DNA of 64,000 bases from Candidatus Phaeomarinobacter ectocarpi (GTDB taxonomy: Bacteria; Pseudomonadota; Alphaproteobacteria; CGMCC-115125). The position numbers were made by a program, and so were the translations under genes. How positions within the stretch are numbered: position 1 is the stretch's first letter; every line of letters starts with the position of its first letter. The notes under the pieces were generated by a model, which saw only the letters and a list, made by a program, of their open reading frames with translations, was not told the DNA's origin and did no database searches. Location of the stretch: assembly GCF_000689395.1 (NCBI RefSeq), contig NZ_HG966617.1, forward strand, positions 1,425,274 to 1,489,273, in the 5' to 3' direction. This document shows positions 7,911 through 16,556 of this stretch, one piece after another.

Positions 7911-9005
7911 TTACGACGCAAGGCACGCTGTCAGATCTGCCGCAAGCTTGCGGATCAGAGCCGTATACATGTCCGCGCCCGGATCAATGCCCGCACCCAC
8001 CGGATCAAGGACGCCGGCCTTTGCATCCGTGCCTTCAATCACCGCTTCCAGAATGCTCGGCTTGAACTGAGGCTCCGCAAAAACACAGTGTGCGTTGCGC
8101 TCCTGTACACGTTCCTGGATGGCGCGGACACGCGCGGCCCCGGGCGCAACCTCAGGTGACACGGTCACCGAGCCCACGCTGCTCAACCCATAGCGCGTCT
8201 CGAAATACTGATACGCATCGTGAAACACGATAAACGGCACATCTGACACAGCTTCCAGTGCGCCTGAGACTTCTGCGTCGAGAGCTTCAAGTCTTGCAAC
8301 CTGGGCTGTGTGGTTCTGTTCATATGCCGCGGTGTTGTCCGGGTCGATGCGCGCCAGCTCGTCCTTGACTGCGGCGCTCAGAACAATGGCATTGCGCGGG
8401 TCGAGCCACATATGCGCATCAATATCTGCGTCACCCTCATGACCGTGGTCATCGTGACTGGCATGATCGTCGTGCTTCGCATGGTCTTTATGATCGTCAT
8501 GGTCATCATGAGCATGTTTGTCGTGATCATGATTTTTGTGGTCTGCGTGGTCTTCTTCGCCGTGATGCTCATCACCATGGTCGCCAGGTCCACCATGGGT
8601 CGAATGATCATGCGCATCCCATAGACCGCCAACGCGAATGGAATGCGTAACCGCATCGTCCAAAGAAAGCATGGTTACGATGCTCGCATCCGGCGCCAGC
8701 GTTTTCAGTTCACCATCAAGAAACGCTTCCATCTGCGGCCCCACCCAGACCACCAGCTGTGCCTCGGCAAGCGCCTGGGCATTGGATGGCTTGAGACTGT
8801 AGGTATGCGGAGAGGCTGCACCGCTCACGAGCAGGTGCGGTGATCCCGTGTCGCCCATCACACCGCTGACGATTGAATGAACAGCCGGGATCGTTGCCAC
8901 AACATCCGCCTTCGCAGCAGCGTGTCCCGCAAAAGCAAAAGCGCTAAGGCAGGCCCCTGTTGTAACACGCAGCAAAAGGCTTGAAGGCTGGGCAAGACGA
9001 TTCAT
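7911..9005 (-). CDS. znuA: Zinc ABC transporter substrate-binding protein ZnuA
   Basis: 364-aa periplasmic Zn(II)-binding protein that feeds the ZnuBC permease. A signal peptide (MNRLAQ... to AGHAAAKA) opens the protein. Metal ligands are visible as His in TIPAVHSIV, His in HMWLDP, His in IVFHDAYQYF and a C-terminal acidic position. Between them, about residues 130-200, is an unusually long His/Asp-rich loop of HDH, DDH and DHK repeats, typical of ZnuA and thought to collect zinc. AGGAG precedes ATG 9005. The gene is transcribed divergently from zur-znuC-znuB across a perfect Zur palindrome, which predicts repression when zinc is ample. Confidence 0.95.
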   Translation of the reverse strand: MNRLAQPSSLLLRVTTGACLSAFAFAGHAAAKADVVATIPAVHSIVSGVMGDTGSPHLLVSGAASPHTYSLKPSNAQALAEAQLVVWVGPQMEAFLDGELKTLAPDASIVTMLSLDDAVTHSIRVGGLWDAHDHSTHGGPGDHGDEHHGEEDHADHKNHDHDKHAHDDHDDHKDHAKHDDHASHDDHGHEGDADIDAHMWLDPRNAIVLSAAVKDELARIDPDNTAAYEQNHTAQVARLEALDAEVSGALEAVSDVPFIVFHDAYQYFETRYGLSSVGSVTVSPEVAPGAARVRAIQERVQERNAHCVFAEPQFKPSILEAVIEGTDAKAGVLDPVGAGIDPGADMYTALIRKLAADLTACLAS

Positions 9006-9034
9006 GGGGCTGTTCTCCTGATCACAGTTCAATA

Positions 9035-9049
9035 TGTTATAGTATAACA
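9035..9049. promoter_or_regulatory. Zur box between znuA and zur
   Basis: TGTTATAGTATAACA is a perfect 7-1-7 palindrome. It matches the alphaproteobacterial Zur operator core TGTTATAnTATAACA. It lies 30 bp from the znuA start and 26 bp from the zur start, so one operator can control both directions. Confidence 0.9.
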
Positions 9050-9074
9050 ATTAGAAACATGGCAAGATATTGGC

Positions 9075-9563
9075 ATGACTCAATCGCTTTTCCCCGCCCA
9101 AACGCACAACCATGAGGCCTGCCGCAAGGATGCGCTGGCCAATGCGCAACGGCACCTGGCCGCGAACAAGGCGCGCTTGACGCCCGATCGCCAGGCGGTG
9201 CTGGAGGTGCTGCTGGATAGTCATCGTGCACAGGGCGCCTATGACATCATGGAGCAGATTGACTGGCGTGGCCGCCGCCCTGCCCCTGCAGTCATCTATC
9301 GTGCGCTCGACTTTCTCGTAAGCCATGGACTGGTCCACAAGATTGAAAGCCTAAATGCCTTCATGGCCTGCCCGCATGCGGACCATGCCCACAAGCCGAT
9401 GATCATGATCTGTCGGGATTGCACTCAGGTGGCTGAGTTCGAAGCCCCGGGCATCGGGCGCGCCATTTCCAAGGTGGCGAAAGACACAGGCTTCGTGACG
9501 GATCAGACCACTGTCGAGGTCACCGGCCTGTGCGGCACCTGTGCGGCCCGGGGCGCGGCATGA
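9075..9563 (+). CDS. zur: Zinc uptake regulator Zur (Fur family)
   Basis: 162-aa zinc-sensing repressor. The winged helix lies at about 25-95 (LTPDRQAVLEVLL ... APAVIYRALDFLVSHGLVHKIES). The dimerisation domain carries the structural zinc cysteines CRDC and CGTC, plus the His-rich sensor segment CPHADHAHKP. HNHEAC near the N-terminus is also typical of Zur. It is the first gene of a zur-znuC-znuB unit: the znuC ATG overlaps the zur stop as ATGA. With the palindrome upstream, zur should be autoregulated. Confidence 0.95.
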   Translation: MTQSLFPAQTHNHEACRKDALANAQRHLAANKARLTPDRQAVLEVLLDSHRAQGAYDIMEQIDWRGRRPAPAVIYRALDFLVSHGLVHKIESLNAFMACPHADHAHKPMIMICRDCTQVAEFEAPGIGRAISKVAKDTGFVTDQTTVEVTGLCGTCAARGAA

Positions 9564-10342
9564 CACACCTTCTTTCTGCCAATGCCGCCTGCGTTGTCGT
9601 TGCGGAGCGGACATTGCTGCACAACATCGACCTCAGTGTTGATGCCGGTGAGATCGTCACAATCATCGGCCCCAATGGCGGCGGCAAGACCACGCTTGTG
9701 CGGGCGCTGCTCGGCATCCAGTCCCTCTCTTCAGGCACTGTGACCCGCAAGCCGGGCCTTACCATCGGCTATGTGCCCCAGCGCCTGACCCTGAACCCGA
9801 TGATGCCTGTGCGGGTTTCGCGGTTGTTGACGTCCACGGTCGCCCAGCCGCGCGCAAGAGTGCTGGACGCGCTGGAGGAGACCGGCGTTGCCCACCTCGT
9901 GGACAGCTCGGTCCATACGCTGTCCGGCGGCGAGTTTCGGCGCGTGCTTCTGGCACGTGCGCTCATTCAGGACCCGCACATACTTGTCCTTGATGAACCC
10001 GTGTCGGGTGTGGATCACGCCGGAGAACTGGCACTCTATGAACTGATCCAGCGCCTGCGTACGGACCGCGGCTGCGGCGTGTTGATGGTGTCCCACGACC
10101 TTCACGTGGTCATGGCCGCAACCGACAAGGTCATTTGCCTGAATGGCCATGTGTGCTGCACCGGGCAACCCCATGAAGTGTCGCAGCATTCTGAATATGT
10201 GCGCCTGTTTGGTCCAAAGGCAGCCGACGCTTTGGCCTTCTATGAACACCACCATGACCACGAGCACGACATCGGCGGTGATGTCACCCATGGCCACAGC
10301 CACGACGACCATCCCCCTAAAGAGCACACCCATGCTGGATGA
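9560..10342 (+). CDS. znuC: Zinc ABC transporter ATP-binding protein ZnuC
   Basis: 260-aa ABC ATPase. Walker A is GPNGGGKTT, the signature is LSGGEFRR, Walker B is ILVLDEP, and the switch His lies in VSHDLH. The C-terminus is a His/Asp-rich tail (HHHDHEHD ... HGHSHDDH) typical of zinc-type ZnuC. Translation is coupled: ATG 9560 overlaps the zur stop, and the znuC end overlaps the znuB start by 11 bases. Confidence 0.95.
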   Translation: MTHLLSANAACVVVAERTLLHNIDLSVDAGEIVTIIGPNGGGKTTLVRALLGIQSLSSGTVTRKPGLTIGYVPQRLTLNPMMPVRVSRLLTSTVAQPRARVLDALEETGVAHLVDSSVHTLSGGEFRRVLLARALIQDPHILVLDEPVSGVDHAGELALYELIQRLRTDRGCGVLMVSHDLHVVMAATDKVICLNGHVCCTGQPHEVSQHSEYVRLFGPKAADALAFYEHHHDHEHDIGGDVTHGHSHDDHPPKEHTHAG

Positions 10343-11126
10343 TTTTTTCGTGCGTGCCGTATTGGTCGCCGTTGGGGTGGCGGCAATGGCAGGCCCGCTG
10401 GGCTGCTTTGTCGTCTGGCGGCGCATGGCATATTTCGGTGACACCACGGCTCATGCCGCCCTGCTGGGCATTGGCCTTGGCATCACGCTGGGCATCGACC
10501 TCACAATTGGCGTGGCGGCGGTCACCATTTCAGTTGCGCTCCTGTTGCTGGCCATGGAGCGCCACACAGGCCTCGCGCTGGATACATTGCTGGGCATTCT
10601 TGCGCACTCGTCCCTCGCGCTGGGCGTCATTGTCATCGCCCTAAGCCCAAGCCTCCGGGTGGACCTCACATCCTATCTGTTCGGTGATGTGCTTTCGGTC
10701 TCCGTCGCTGACCTTGCCGTCATCTTTGGTCTTGCGGTTGCGGTACTGGCTGCCCTGGCCGTCATCTGGCGTAAGCTCGTCGCTGCAACAATGGATGAAG
10801 AGCTGGCCGCCGCCGAAGGCATCAACCCGGCCCGCTATCGCATCGCACTGGTTCTGCTTCTGGCCGTCGTAATCGCCGTCGCCATGAAAGTCGTAGGTGT
10901 GCTGCTCGTCACAGCTCTCTTAATCATTCCGGCAGCCGCGGCGCGCAGGCTCTCAAGCTCACCGGAACAAATGGCGCTGGCCGCAATAGGCCTGGCCATC
11001 GCCGCGGCTGTAGGCGGACTTTTCATGTCGCTCTATCTCGACACGCCGTCTGGTCCCTCCATCGTCATTGCGGCTGCGCTGATCTTCTCCCTTAGCCTGC
11101 TGCCCCTTGGCCCCAAGCGGGGCTAA
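10332..11126 (+). CDS. znuB: Zinc ABC transporter permease ZnuB
   Basis: 264-aa integral inner-membrane permease of the ABC-3 family. It begins MLDDFFVRAVLVAV and has about seven to nine hydrophobic helices; WRRMAYFGDTTAHAALLG is the conserved segment after the first helix. ATG 10332 lies within the end of znuC (11-bp overlap), indicating translational coupling. It completes the ZnuABC importer with ZnuA encoded divergently. A partly paired GC-rich end (about 11101-11124) lacks a clear T-run. Confidence 0.93.
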   Translation: MLDDFFVRAVLVAVGVAAMAGPLGCFVVWRRMAYFGDTTAHAALLGIGLGITLGIDLTIGVAAVTISVALLLLAMERHTGLALDTLLGILAHSSLALGVIVIALSPSLRVDLTSYLFGDVLSVSVADLAVIFGLAVAVLAALAVIWRKLVAATMDEELAAAEGINPARYRIALVLLLAVVIAVAMKVVGVLLVTALLIIPAAAARRLSSSPEQMALAAIGLAIAAAVGGLFMSLYLDTPSGPSIVIAAALIFSLSLLPLGPKRG

Positions 11127-11186
11127 ACTGTCCTGAGATTCGGCATTCACCGTGCCGGTCACAGTTGATCTGAGGGGATCACCACC

Positions 11187-12707
11187 ATGACGCAGACCGC
11201 CCCACGCCGCAGCATGCTCACGCGTTTCCTCGATGGTGTGGAACGCACCGGCAACGCCCTGCCCGATCCCGTCACGCTGTTCGCCTTGATGATCGTGATG
11301 GTGATTATCGCGTCTGTGATTGCGGCCGCCGCAGGCGTTGCCGTTCCACACCCCGGCACCGGCGATGTGGTTGAGGCCAAGAGCCTTCTGGCCGCCGATC
11401 AGATCCAGCGGCTGCTTGTGGAAATGCCCAAGACGTTCACGAGCTTCGCGCCACTGGGCTACGTGCTGCTGGTCATGCTGGGCGTTGGCGTTGCCGAGAA
11501 GACAGGTTTCCTCACCGTTGCCCTGCGGTCGCTGGTGTCCGGCGTCTCACCGCGTCTCATAACAGCGGCACTCGTCTTTGCAGGCATCATGTCGTCGCTG
11601 GCGGCAGACGCGGGCTATGTGGTGCTCATACCTCTGGGGGCCGCCATTTTCATGGGTGCCGGCCGACATCCGGTGGCAGGCCTCGCGGCGGGCTTTGCCG
11701 GTGTGGCCGGTGGTTTCAGTTCCAACCTCATCCTCACACCCCTTGATCCCCTGCTGGCGGGCATCACCCAGGAAGCAGCTCGCCTTGTGGCCGCGGACTA
11801 TGTCGTCGAAGTCACCGCAAATTATTATCTGATGCTCGGCCTGGTGCCGCTCTTCGTCATTGTCGGCACTTGGGTAACCGACAGGATTGTCGAGCCCCGC
11901 CTGCCCAAATGGGTGCCGACTGAAACACCAATTCCCGCAGTCGATGGCGATGTGTCCGCCGTCGAGCGCCGGGGCATTCAGGCTGCCTTGCTTTCCGTTG
12001 TTGTTCTGGCGGCAGGCGTCGCGGCGCTGGCCTGGGCACCCGGTTTTCCCTTGCGGGGCGAGGACGGCAGCTTCCTGCCTTTGATGCGGAGCCTTGTCTC
12101 GCTGATGTTCATCGCGTTCCTCGTTGCCGGTATTGCCTATGGCGTGACCACGCGGGTGATCGCGTCTGACAAGGACGTGGTCCGGATGATGGCGGATGCC
12201 ATGTCGGACCTTGGCGTCTACATCGTGCTCGCATTCATTGCGGCGCACTTCATCGCCATGTTCAGCTGGTCCAACCTTGGCATCATCTCGGCCGTCGTCG
12301 GCGCGGATACCCTGCGATCCATCGGCTTTGAGGGCTCGCCACTTTTGGTGTCTCTCATACTGCTGGCCGCAACGATCAACATTCTGGTCGGGAGCGCGTC
12401 GGCCAAGTGGGCGTTTCTGGCGCCGATATTTGTCCCCATGCTCATGCTGCTGGGCCTGTCGCCGGAAGCCACGCAGGCCGCCTACCGTATTGGCGACAGC
12501 TCCACCAACATGATCACGCCGCTGCTGCCCTATTTCCCGCTGATCCTGATCGTCGGGAAACGGTACGATCCCAACTTCGGCATCGGCACATTGGTGGCCA
12601 CCATGCTGCCATTTGCGATTGCGTTCGGGGTCGCCTCAACCGCATTTTTTGTCGGGTGGCTGGCGCTTGGTCTGCCTCTGGGTCCGGGTATTTCCAGCAC
12701 GTTCTAA
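11187..12707 (+). CDS. AbgT-family transporter
   Basis: 506-aa inner-membrane transporter of the AbgT (p-aminobenzoyl-glutamate) family. It has an N-terminal segment LDGVERTGNALPDPVTLF, about nine to eleven membrane helices and two hairpin-like segments (GGFSSNLILTPLDPLLAGI and GDSSTNMITPLLPYFPLIL) with the family's conserved Asn/Pro pattern. Known members import aminobenzoyl-glutamate or export sulfonamides and other antimetabolites, driven by proton motive force. GAGGGGATC precedes ATG 11187. It sits after znuB with a 60-bp gap and has no obvious functional tie to zinc; co-transcription with znuB is possible but unproven. Confidence 0.88.
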   Translation: MTQTAPRRSMLTRFLDGVERTGNALPDPVTLFALMIVMVIIASVIAAAAGVAVPHPGTGDVVEAKSLLAADQIQRLLVEMPKTFTSFAPLGYVLLVMLGVGVAEKTGFLTVALRSLVSGVSPRLITAALVFAGIMSSLAADAGYVVLIPLGAAIFMGAGRHPVAGLAAGFAGVAGGFSSNLILTPLDPLLAGITQEAARLVAADYVVEVTANYYLMLGLVPLFVIVGTWVTDRIVEPRLPKWVPTETPIPAVDGDVSAVERRGIQAALLSVVVLAAGVAALAWAPGFPLRGEDGSFLPLMRSLVSLMFIAFLVAGIAYGVTTRVIASDKDVVRMMADAMSDLGVYIVLAFIAAHFIAMFSWSNLGIISAVVGADTLRSIGFEGSPLLVSLILLAATINILVGSASAKWAFLAPIFVPMLMLLGLSPEATQAAYRIGDSSTNMITPLLPYFPLILIVGKRYDPNFGIGTLVATMLPFAIAFGVASTAFFVGWLALGLPLGPGISSTF

Positions 12708-12714
12708 AAAACTC

Positions 12715-12729
12715 TTTGCGTATCGCAAA
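12715..12729. promoter_or_regulatory. Palindrome upstream of aldehyde dehydrogenase
   Basis: TTTGCGTATCGCAAA is a perfect 6-3-6 palindrome, with an overlapping GCGTAT/ATACGC inverted repeat. It lies 70 bp upstream of the aldehyde dehydrogenase start and 8 bp after the AbgT stop. It could be a regulator site; no T-run follows. Confidence 0.35.
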
Positions 12730-12798
12730 TACGCGTTACTGTTTCTCCAAAGAAAACGGCAGGCATCAGCCTGCGGCTTATCCTAGGGAGACGGAAAC

Positions 12799-14208
12799 AT
12801 GGCGGAACAGGCATATAAGCTGCTGATTGGCGGCAATCTGGTGGACGGCGACAGCACCATGGATGTTGTCAATCCAGCCACCGAAGACGTGATCACCAAG
12901 GCACCCCGAGCCTCCGAAGCGCAACTCAATGATGCCGTTGCAGCAGCCAAGGCCGCATTCCCGGCATGGGCCGAAACACCCATCGAGCAACGCCGCACAG
13001 TCATCAATGCCATCGCCAATGCGATTGAAGCCGAAGCTGAAGACTTTGCCCGTCTGCTGACCCAGGAACAGGGCAAGCCACTGCCGGATGCGACCGGCGA
13101 AGTGCTCGGCACCGTTGCCTTCATGCGCTATTTCGCGACGCTGGATATGCCCGTCAAGGTGCTGGACGACAATGAAGGTCGCCGGATTGAAGCCCACCGC
13201 AAACCGCTGGGTGTCATCGGCGCCATCGTGCCGTGGAACTTCCCGATGATCCTCATGGCGTTCAAGCTGCCGCCGGCGCTTCTGGCCGGCAACACGCTGG
13301 TGCTGAAGCCAGCCCCGACGACGCCGCTCACCACACTCAAGCTTGCGGGCATTCTAAAGGAGATCGTCCCCGCAGGTGTCGTCAACGTCATCACGGATGC
13401 AAACGACCTCGGCGCCCCGCTGACAGCCCATCCTGACATCCGCAAGGTGTCGTTCACAGGCTCAACCGCAACCGGTGCCAAGGTAATGGAAGGCGCAGCC
13501 AAACTCTTGAAGCGCGTAACGCTGGAACTTGGCGGCAATGATGCCGGTATCGTGCTGGATGACGTGGACCCCAAGGAAGCCGCCCCGCAGCTCTTCCAGT
13601 CCGCATTCCAGAATTCCGGTCAGGTCTGCATCGCCATGAAGCGTCTGTATGTGCATGAAAGCATCTATGACGAAATGTGTGCCGAGCTTGCCAAGCTGGC
13701 TGAGGAAGCCATCATCGGTGACGGTCTGGAACAGGGCACCCAGCTTGGGCCGCTCCAGAACAAGATGCAGTACGACAAGGTGAAAGACCTGATCGAAGAC
13801 GCCCGTGGCTCCGGCAACATCATCGCCGGTGGCACGACGCCTGATCAAAAGGGCTACTTCATCCGTCCCACCATTGTGCGCGACATCGAAGACGGCACGC
13901 GCCTGGTGGACGAGGAGCAGTTCGGCCCGGTTCTCCCGGTCATCAAATACTCAGACGCGGATGATGCAGTCGCCCGCGCCAATGCTTCGCCTTATGGCCT
14001 TGGTGGCTCCGTATGGGCCAAGGACACAGATCGCGCCTATGCGCTGGCGGACAAGATGGATGCCGGTACAATCTGGGTGAACAAGCACGCCGAACTGGAC
14101 CCGATGATCCCGTTTGGCGGTTCCAAGATGTCAGGTGTCGGCGCTGAACTCGGCGCGGATGGCCTTGAGGAATTCACCCAGCTCAAGATCATCAACATGG
14201 CGCGCTAA
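12799..14208 (+). CDS. NAD(P)-dependent aldehyde dehydrogenase
   Basis: 469-aa class I/II-type aldehyde dehydrogenase. Catalytic Cys277 lies in NSGQVCIAMKR and the general base Glu243 in LELGGNDAG, with the expected 34-residue spacing. PWNFPM and KPAPTTPL mark the cofactor site, and FTGSTATG the NAD loop. It oxidises an aldehyde to a carboxylate; the substrate is not clear, though the family resembles betaine-aldehyde or succinate-semialdehyde type enzymes. AGGGAGACGG precedes ATG 12799. A strong terminator follows. The convergent formaldehyde dehydrogenase next door suggests, but does not prove, a shared role in aldehyde detoxification. Confidence 0.9.
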   Translation: MAEQAYKLLIGGNLVDGDSTMDVVNPATEDVITKAPRASEAQLNDAVAAAKAAFPAWAETPIEQRRTVINAIANAIEAEAEDFARLLTQEQGKPLPDATGEVLGTVAFMRYFATLDMPVKVLDDNEGRRIEAHRKPLGVIGAIVPWNFPMILMAFKLPPALLAGNTLVLKPAPTTPLTTLKLAGILKEIVPAGVVNVITDANDLGAPLTAHPDIRKVSFTGSTATGAKVMEGAAKLLKRVTLELGGNDAGIVLDDVDPKEAAPQLFQSAFQNSGQVCIAMKRLYVHESIYDEMCAELAKLAEEAIIGDGLEQGTQLGPLQNKMQYDKVKDLIEDARGSGNIIAGGTTPDQKGYFIRPTIVRDIEDGTRLVDEEQFGPVLPVIKYSDADDAVARANASPYGLGGSVWAKDTDRAYALADKMDAGTIWVNKHAELDPMIPFGGSKMSGVGAELGADGLEEFTQLKIINMAR

Positions 14209-14237
14209 GCACCTGATCTGGCTCGAGAATTGGAAAA

Positions 14238-14265
14238 GGCCGCTGCACCCGCAGCGGCCTTTTTT
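14238..14265 (+). terminator. Intrinsic terminator after aldehyde dehydrogenase
   Basis: GGCCGCTGC, loop ACCC, GCAGCGGCC, then TTTTTT: a 9-bp perfect stem and T-run 30 bp after the stop codon. Confidence 0.9.
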
Positions 14266-14268
14266 GAG

Positions 14269-15378
14269 TTAGTACACAACCACGCTACGGATGCTCTCAC
14301 CCGCATGCATCAAGTCAAATCCCTTGTTGATCTCGTCAAGGGACAGGGTGTGGGTGATCATCGGATCGATTTCGATTTTGCCGTCCATGTACCAGTCAAC
14401 AATCTGAGGGACGTCTGAGCGTCCGCGCGCACCACCAAAGGCGGACCCGCGCCAGTGCCGCCCGGTGACCAGCTGGAAGGGCCGCGTCGAAATCTCGGCA
14501 CCAGCCGGCGCAACACCAATGATGATGGATTGTCCCCAGCCCTTGTGTGCGCTTTCCAAGGCTACGCGCATGACATCCGTATTGCCGATGCACTCAAAGG
14601 TATAATCGCCACCACCACCGGTCAGTTCGATGAGATAAGCGGTGAGGTCACCGGTGACTTTGGCCGGATTCACGAAATGCGTCATGCCGAACTTGCGGCC
14701 CCAGGCTTCGCGATCATCGTTGAGGTCAACGCCCACGATCATCTTTGCGCCGACCATGCGCAGGCCCTGCAGGACGTTAAGCCCGATGCCACCGAGGCCA
14801 AAGACAATGGCAACGGAGCCCTCTTCTACCTTCGCGGTGTGAATGACCGCGCCAATGCCCGTGGTGACGCCACAGCCGATGTAGCAGATCTTGTCGAACG
14901 GCGCGTCCTTGCGCACCTTCGCCAGGGCAATCTCGGGAACGACTGTAAAATTGGAGAACGTCGATGTGCCCATATAATGGTGCACCGGCTTGCCATTGAC
15001 CGAGAAGCGGCTGGTGCCGTCCGGCATCAACCCCTGCCCCTGCGTTGAGCGTATTTTCTGGCACAGATTTGTCTTCGGGTTCAAGCAGTATTCGCACTCG
15101 CCGCATTCCGGCGTGTACAGAGGAATGACGTGATCATCGACGCCCAGCGAGGTCACACCCGGCCCGAGTTCGCGCACGATGCCCGCGCCCTCATGGCCCA
15201 GGATAGACGGGAAAATACCCTCGGGGTCTTTGCCCGAAAGCGTGAATTCATCGGTGTGGCAGATCCCGGTGGCCATGATTTCCACCAGCACTTCGCCCTC
15301 ACGCGGGCCTTCCAGGTCCACGTCCACAAGCTCAAGGGGGCGTCCGGCCTCAACGGCCAGCGCAGCACGGGTTTTCAT
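14269..15378 (-). CDS. S-(hydroxymethyl)glutathione dehydrogenase / class III alcohol dehydrogenase
   Basis: 369-aa zinc alcohol dehydrogenase of class III. It oxidises S-hydroxymethylglutathione (the formaldehyde-glutathione adduct) with NAD, and can also reduce S-nitrosoglutathione. Catalytic zinc ligands Cys40 (GICHTDE) and His62 (GHEGAG) are present, as are four structural zinc cysteines at 92, 95, 98 and 106. The Rossmann motif is VFGLGGIGLN. The length is that of the family. I chose ATG 15378 (MKTRAALAVEAG) with GGAG nine bases upstream; the longer open frame upstream lacks family similarity. Equivalent symbols are frmA or adhC. Confidence 0.95.
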   Translation of the reverse strand: MKTRAALAVEAGRPLELVDVDLEGPREGEVLVEIMATGICHTDEFTLSGKDPEGIFPSILGHEGAGIVRELGPGVTSLGVDDHVIPLYTPECGECEYCLNPKTNLCQKIRSTQGQGLMPDGTSRFSVNGKPVHHYMGTSTFSNFTVVPEIALAKVRKDAPFDKICYIGCGVTTGIGAVIHTAKVEEGSVAIVFGLGGIGLNVLQGLRMVGAKMIVGVDLNDDREAWGRKFGMTHFVNPAKVTGDLTAYLIELTGGGGDYTFECIGNTDVMRVALESAHKGWGQSIIIGVAPAGAEISTRPFQLVTGRHWRGSAFGGARGRSDVPQIVDWYMDGKIEIDPMITHTLSLDEINKGFDLMHAGESIRSVVVY

Positions 15379-15455
15379 CAAAAGGCTCCGTATTTGTTTC
15401 CCCTCTGGTTTAGGACGCACCAGCAGGAGCCGCAAGTCGTCGGCCGATTTTGTGA

Positions 15456-16556
15456 TTACATCAGCAGGATGCCGCCGCTGGGCTGCGTCGCGCTGGCAAA
15501 GGCAAACAGGGTACCCATCACCAGAAGCAAGAGCCCGCCCAGGATGGCAAGTCCATGCGCCGCCATTTCGACCCGCGCATTGTCCAGCCGGGTCAGCGCC
15601 CAGGCCCCATCCCGCAGACCAACCGCTGCAAGCGCAATGAGCGCCACGGCGATGGCGGTGCCAGCTGACATGGCCAGAACAGCGGCAATACCGGCAAATG
15701 TCATGCCCAAGACCTGGGCAAACACCAGAACCAGGATCGCCCCGGAACACGGGCGGATACCGATCGACAGAACGATCCCGATCATTTCCCTCAGGGAGCC
15801 AGCATTCATGCTCTCTTCCGGCGTTGGAAAATGCGTATGGCCGCAGTCAGGACCGTGCTCGTGATCATGATCATGTCCGTGCTCATGGTCGTGCCCGTGA
15901 CTATGTCCGTGATCATGGTGATGGGCGTGGCCGGCGGATCCAAGGTCGAACCCAAATCGTGGTGCCAGAGCCTTTGCGGATCGCCAGATGAGCCAAAGCC
16001 CGACAACCGCCACCAGTGCGAAGCTCGCAGCCTCAAGCCACTGGACGATGACGCCCGACGTGCGCAGCGCCAGACCAAAGATCACGATGATGCCGGTTAC
16101 CACCACAATGGCCGTGATCCCCTGCATGAAGGACGAGGCGGCAGCCAGCAGCAGGCTTCGCTTCAGAGCCGTAGGCTGCGTCACCAGATAGGCAGACAAC
16201 ACCGCTTTGCCGTGCCCGGGCCCCGCCGCGTGGAAAACGCCATAGAGGAATGACAAGGCAATGAGTGTCCATGCGGCGGTGAGTGACCCTTCTTCTTTCA
16301 GGGCCCGAATGGCGCCGGCCAGACTGCGGTGCAGACGTTGCTGCTCGCTTTGAATGTATAGAATCGTTTGCGTGAGGAATGACGCATCTGTGTCAGCATT
16401 TGCGGGCGTTTCGGTAGTCTGCGCTGGAGCCGCTTCCTGGCGGTCCACACCAAGCTGAGCTGATGCCGAGGGTGTCCAGGTCAGGCTGAGGACAACGCTG
16501 AATGCCAGTGCAACGGCCAATAGTAAGCCCGTAGGCCGGACTGTTTTACTCAGCAC
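15456..16556 (-). CDS. NicO-family membrane protein, ZevB-like
   Basis: 366-aa inner-membrane protein. It has an N-terminal signal helix ending about PSASAQ, a periplasmic helix (about 55-90), then the family motif FHAAGPGHGK at about 120. A long cytoplasmic His/Asp loop (HAHHHDHGHSHGHDHEH and beyond) occupies about 210-245, and the second half has GIRPCSGAI. GTG start overlaps the end of the DUF1007 gene by 11 bases, so the two are translationally coupled. DUF1007 plus NicO is the arrangement of the zinc-related ZevAB pair of Haemophilus influenzae (established); assigning zinc here is inference, and nickel or cobalt remains possible. Confidence 0.82.
   Translation of the reverse strand: MLSKTVRPTGLLLAVALAFSVVLSLTWTPSASAQLGVDRQEAAPAQTTETPANADTDASFLTQTILYIQSEQQRLHRSLAGAIRALKEEGSLTAAWTLIALSFLYGVFHAAGPGHGKAVLSAYLVTQPTALKRSLLLAAASSFMQGITAIVVVTGIIVIFGLALRTSGVIVQWLEAASFALVAVVGLWLIWRSAKALAPRFGFDLGSAGHAHHHDHGHSHGHDHEHGHDHDHEHGPDCGHTHFPTPEESMNAGSLREMIGIVLSIGIRPCSGAILVLVFAQVLGMTFAGIAAVLAMSAGTAIAVALIALAAVGLRDGAWALTRLDNARVEMAAHGLAILGGLLLLVMGTLFAFASATQPSGGILLM

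Noticed and set aside
8430-8600. Repeated CATGATCATG-like DNA, at first glance a tandem or CRISPR-like repeat
   Set aside because: It encodes the His/Asp-rich loop of ZnuA; units are irregular and in frame. The same applies to 15835-15930 in the NicO-family gene.
9731-10447. 238-codon antisense frame across znuC
   Set aside because: Antisense shadow of an ABC ATPase with all motifs.
11101-11126. GC-rich hairpin at the end of znuB as a terminator
   Set aside because: The stem is imperfect, lies in coding sequence and has no T-run.
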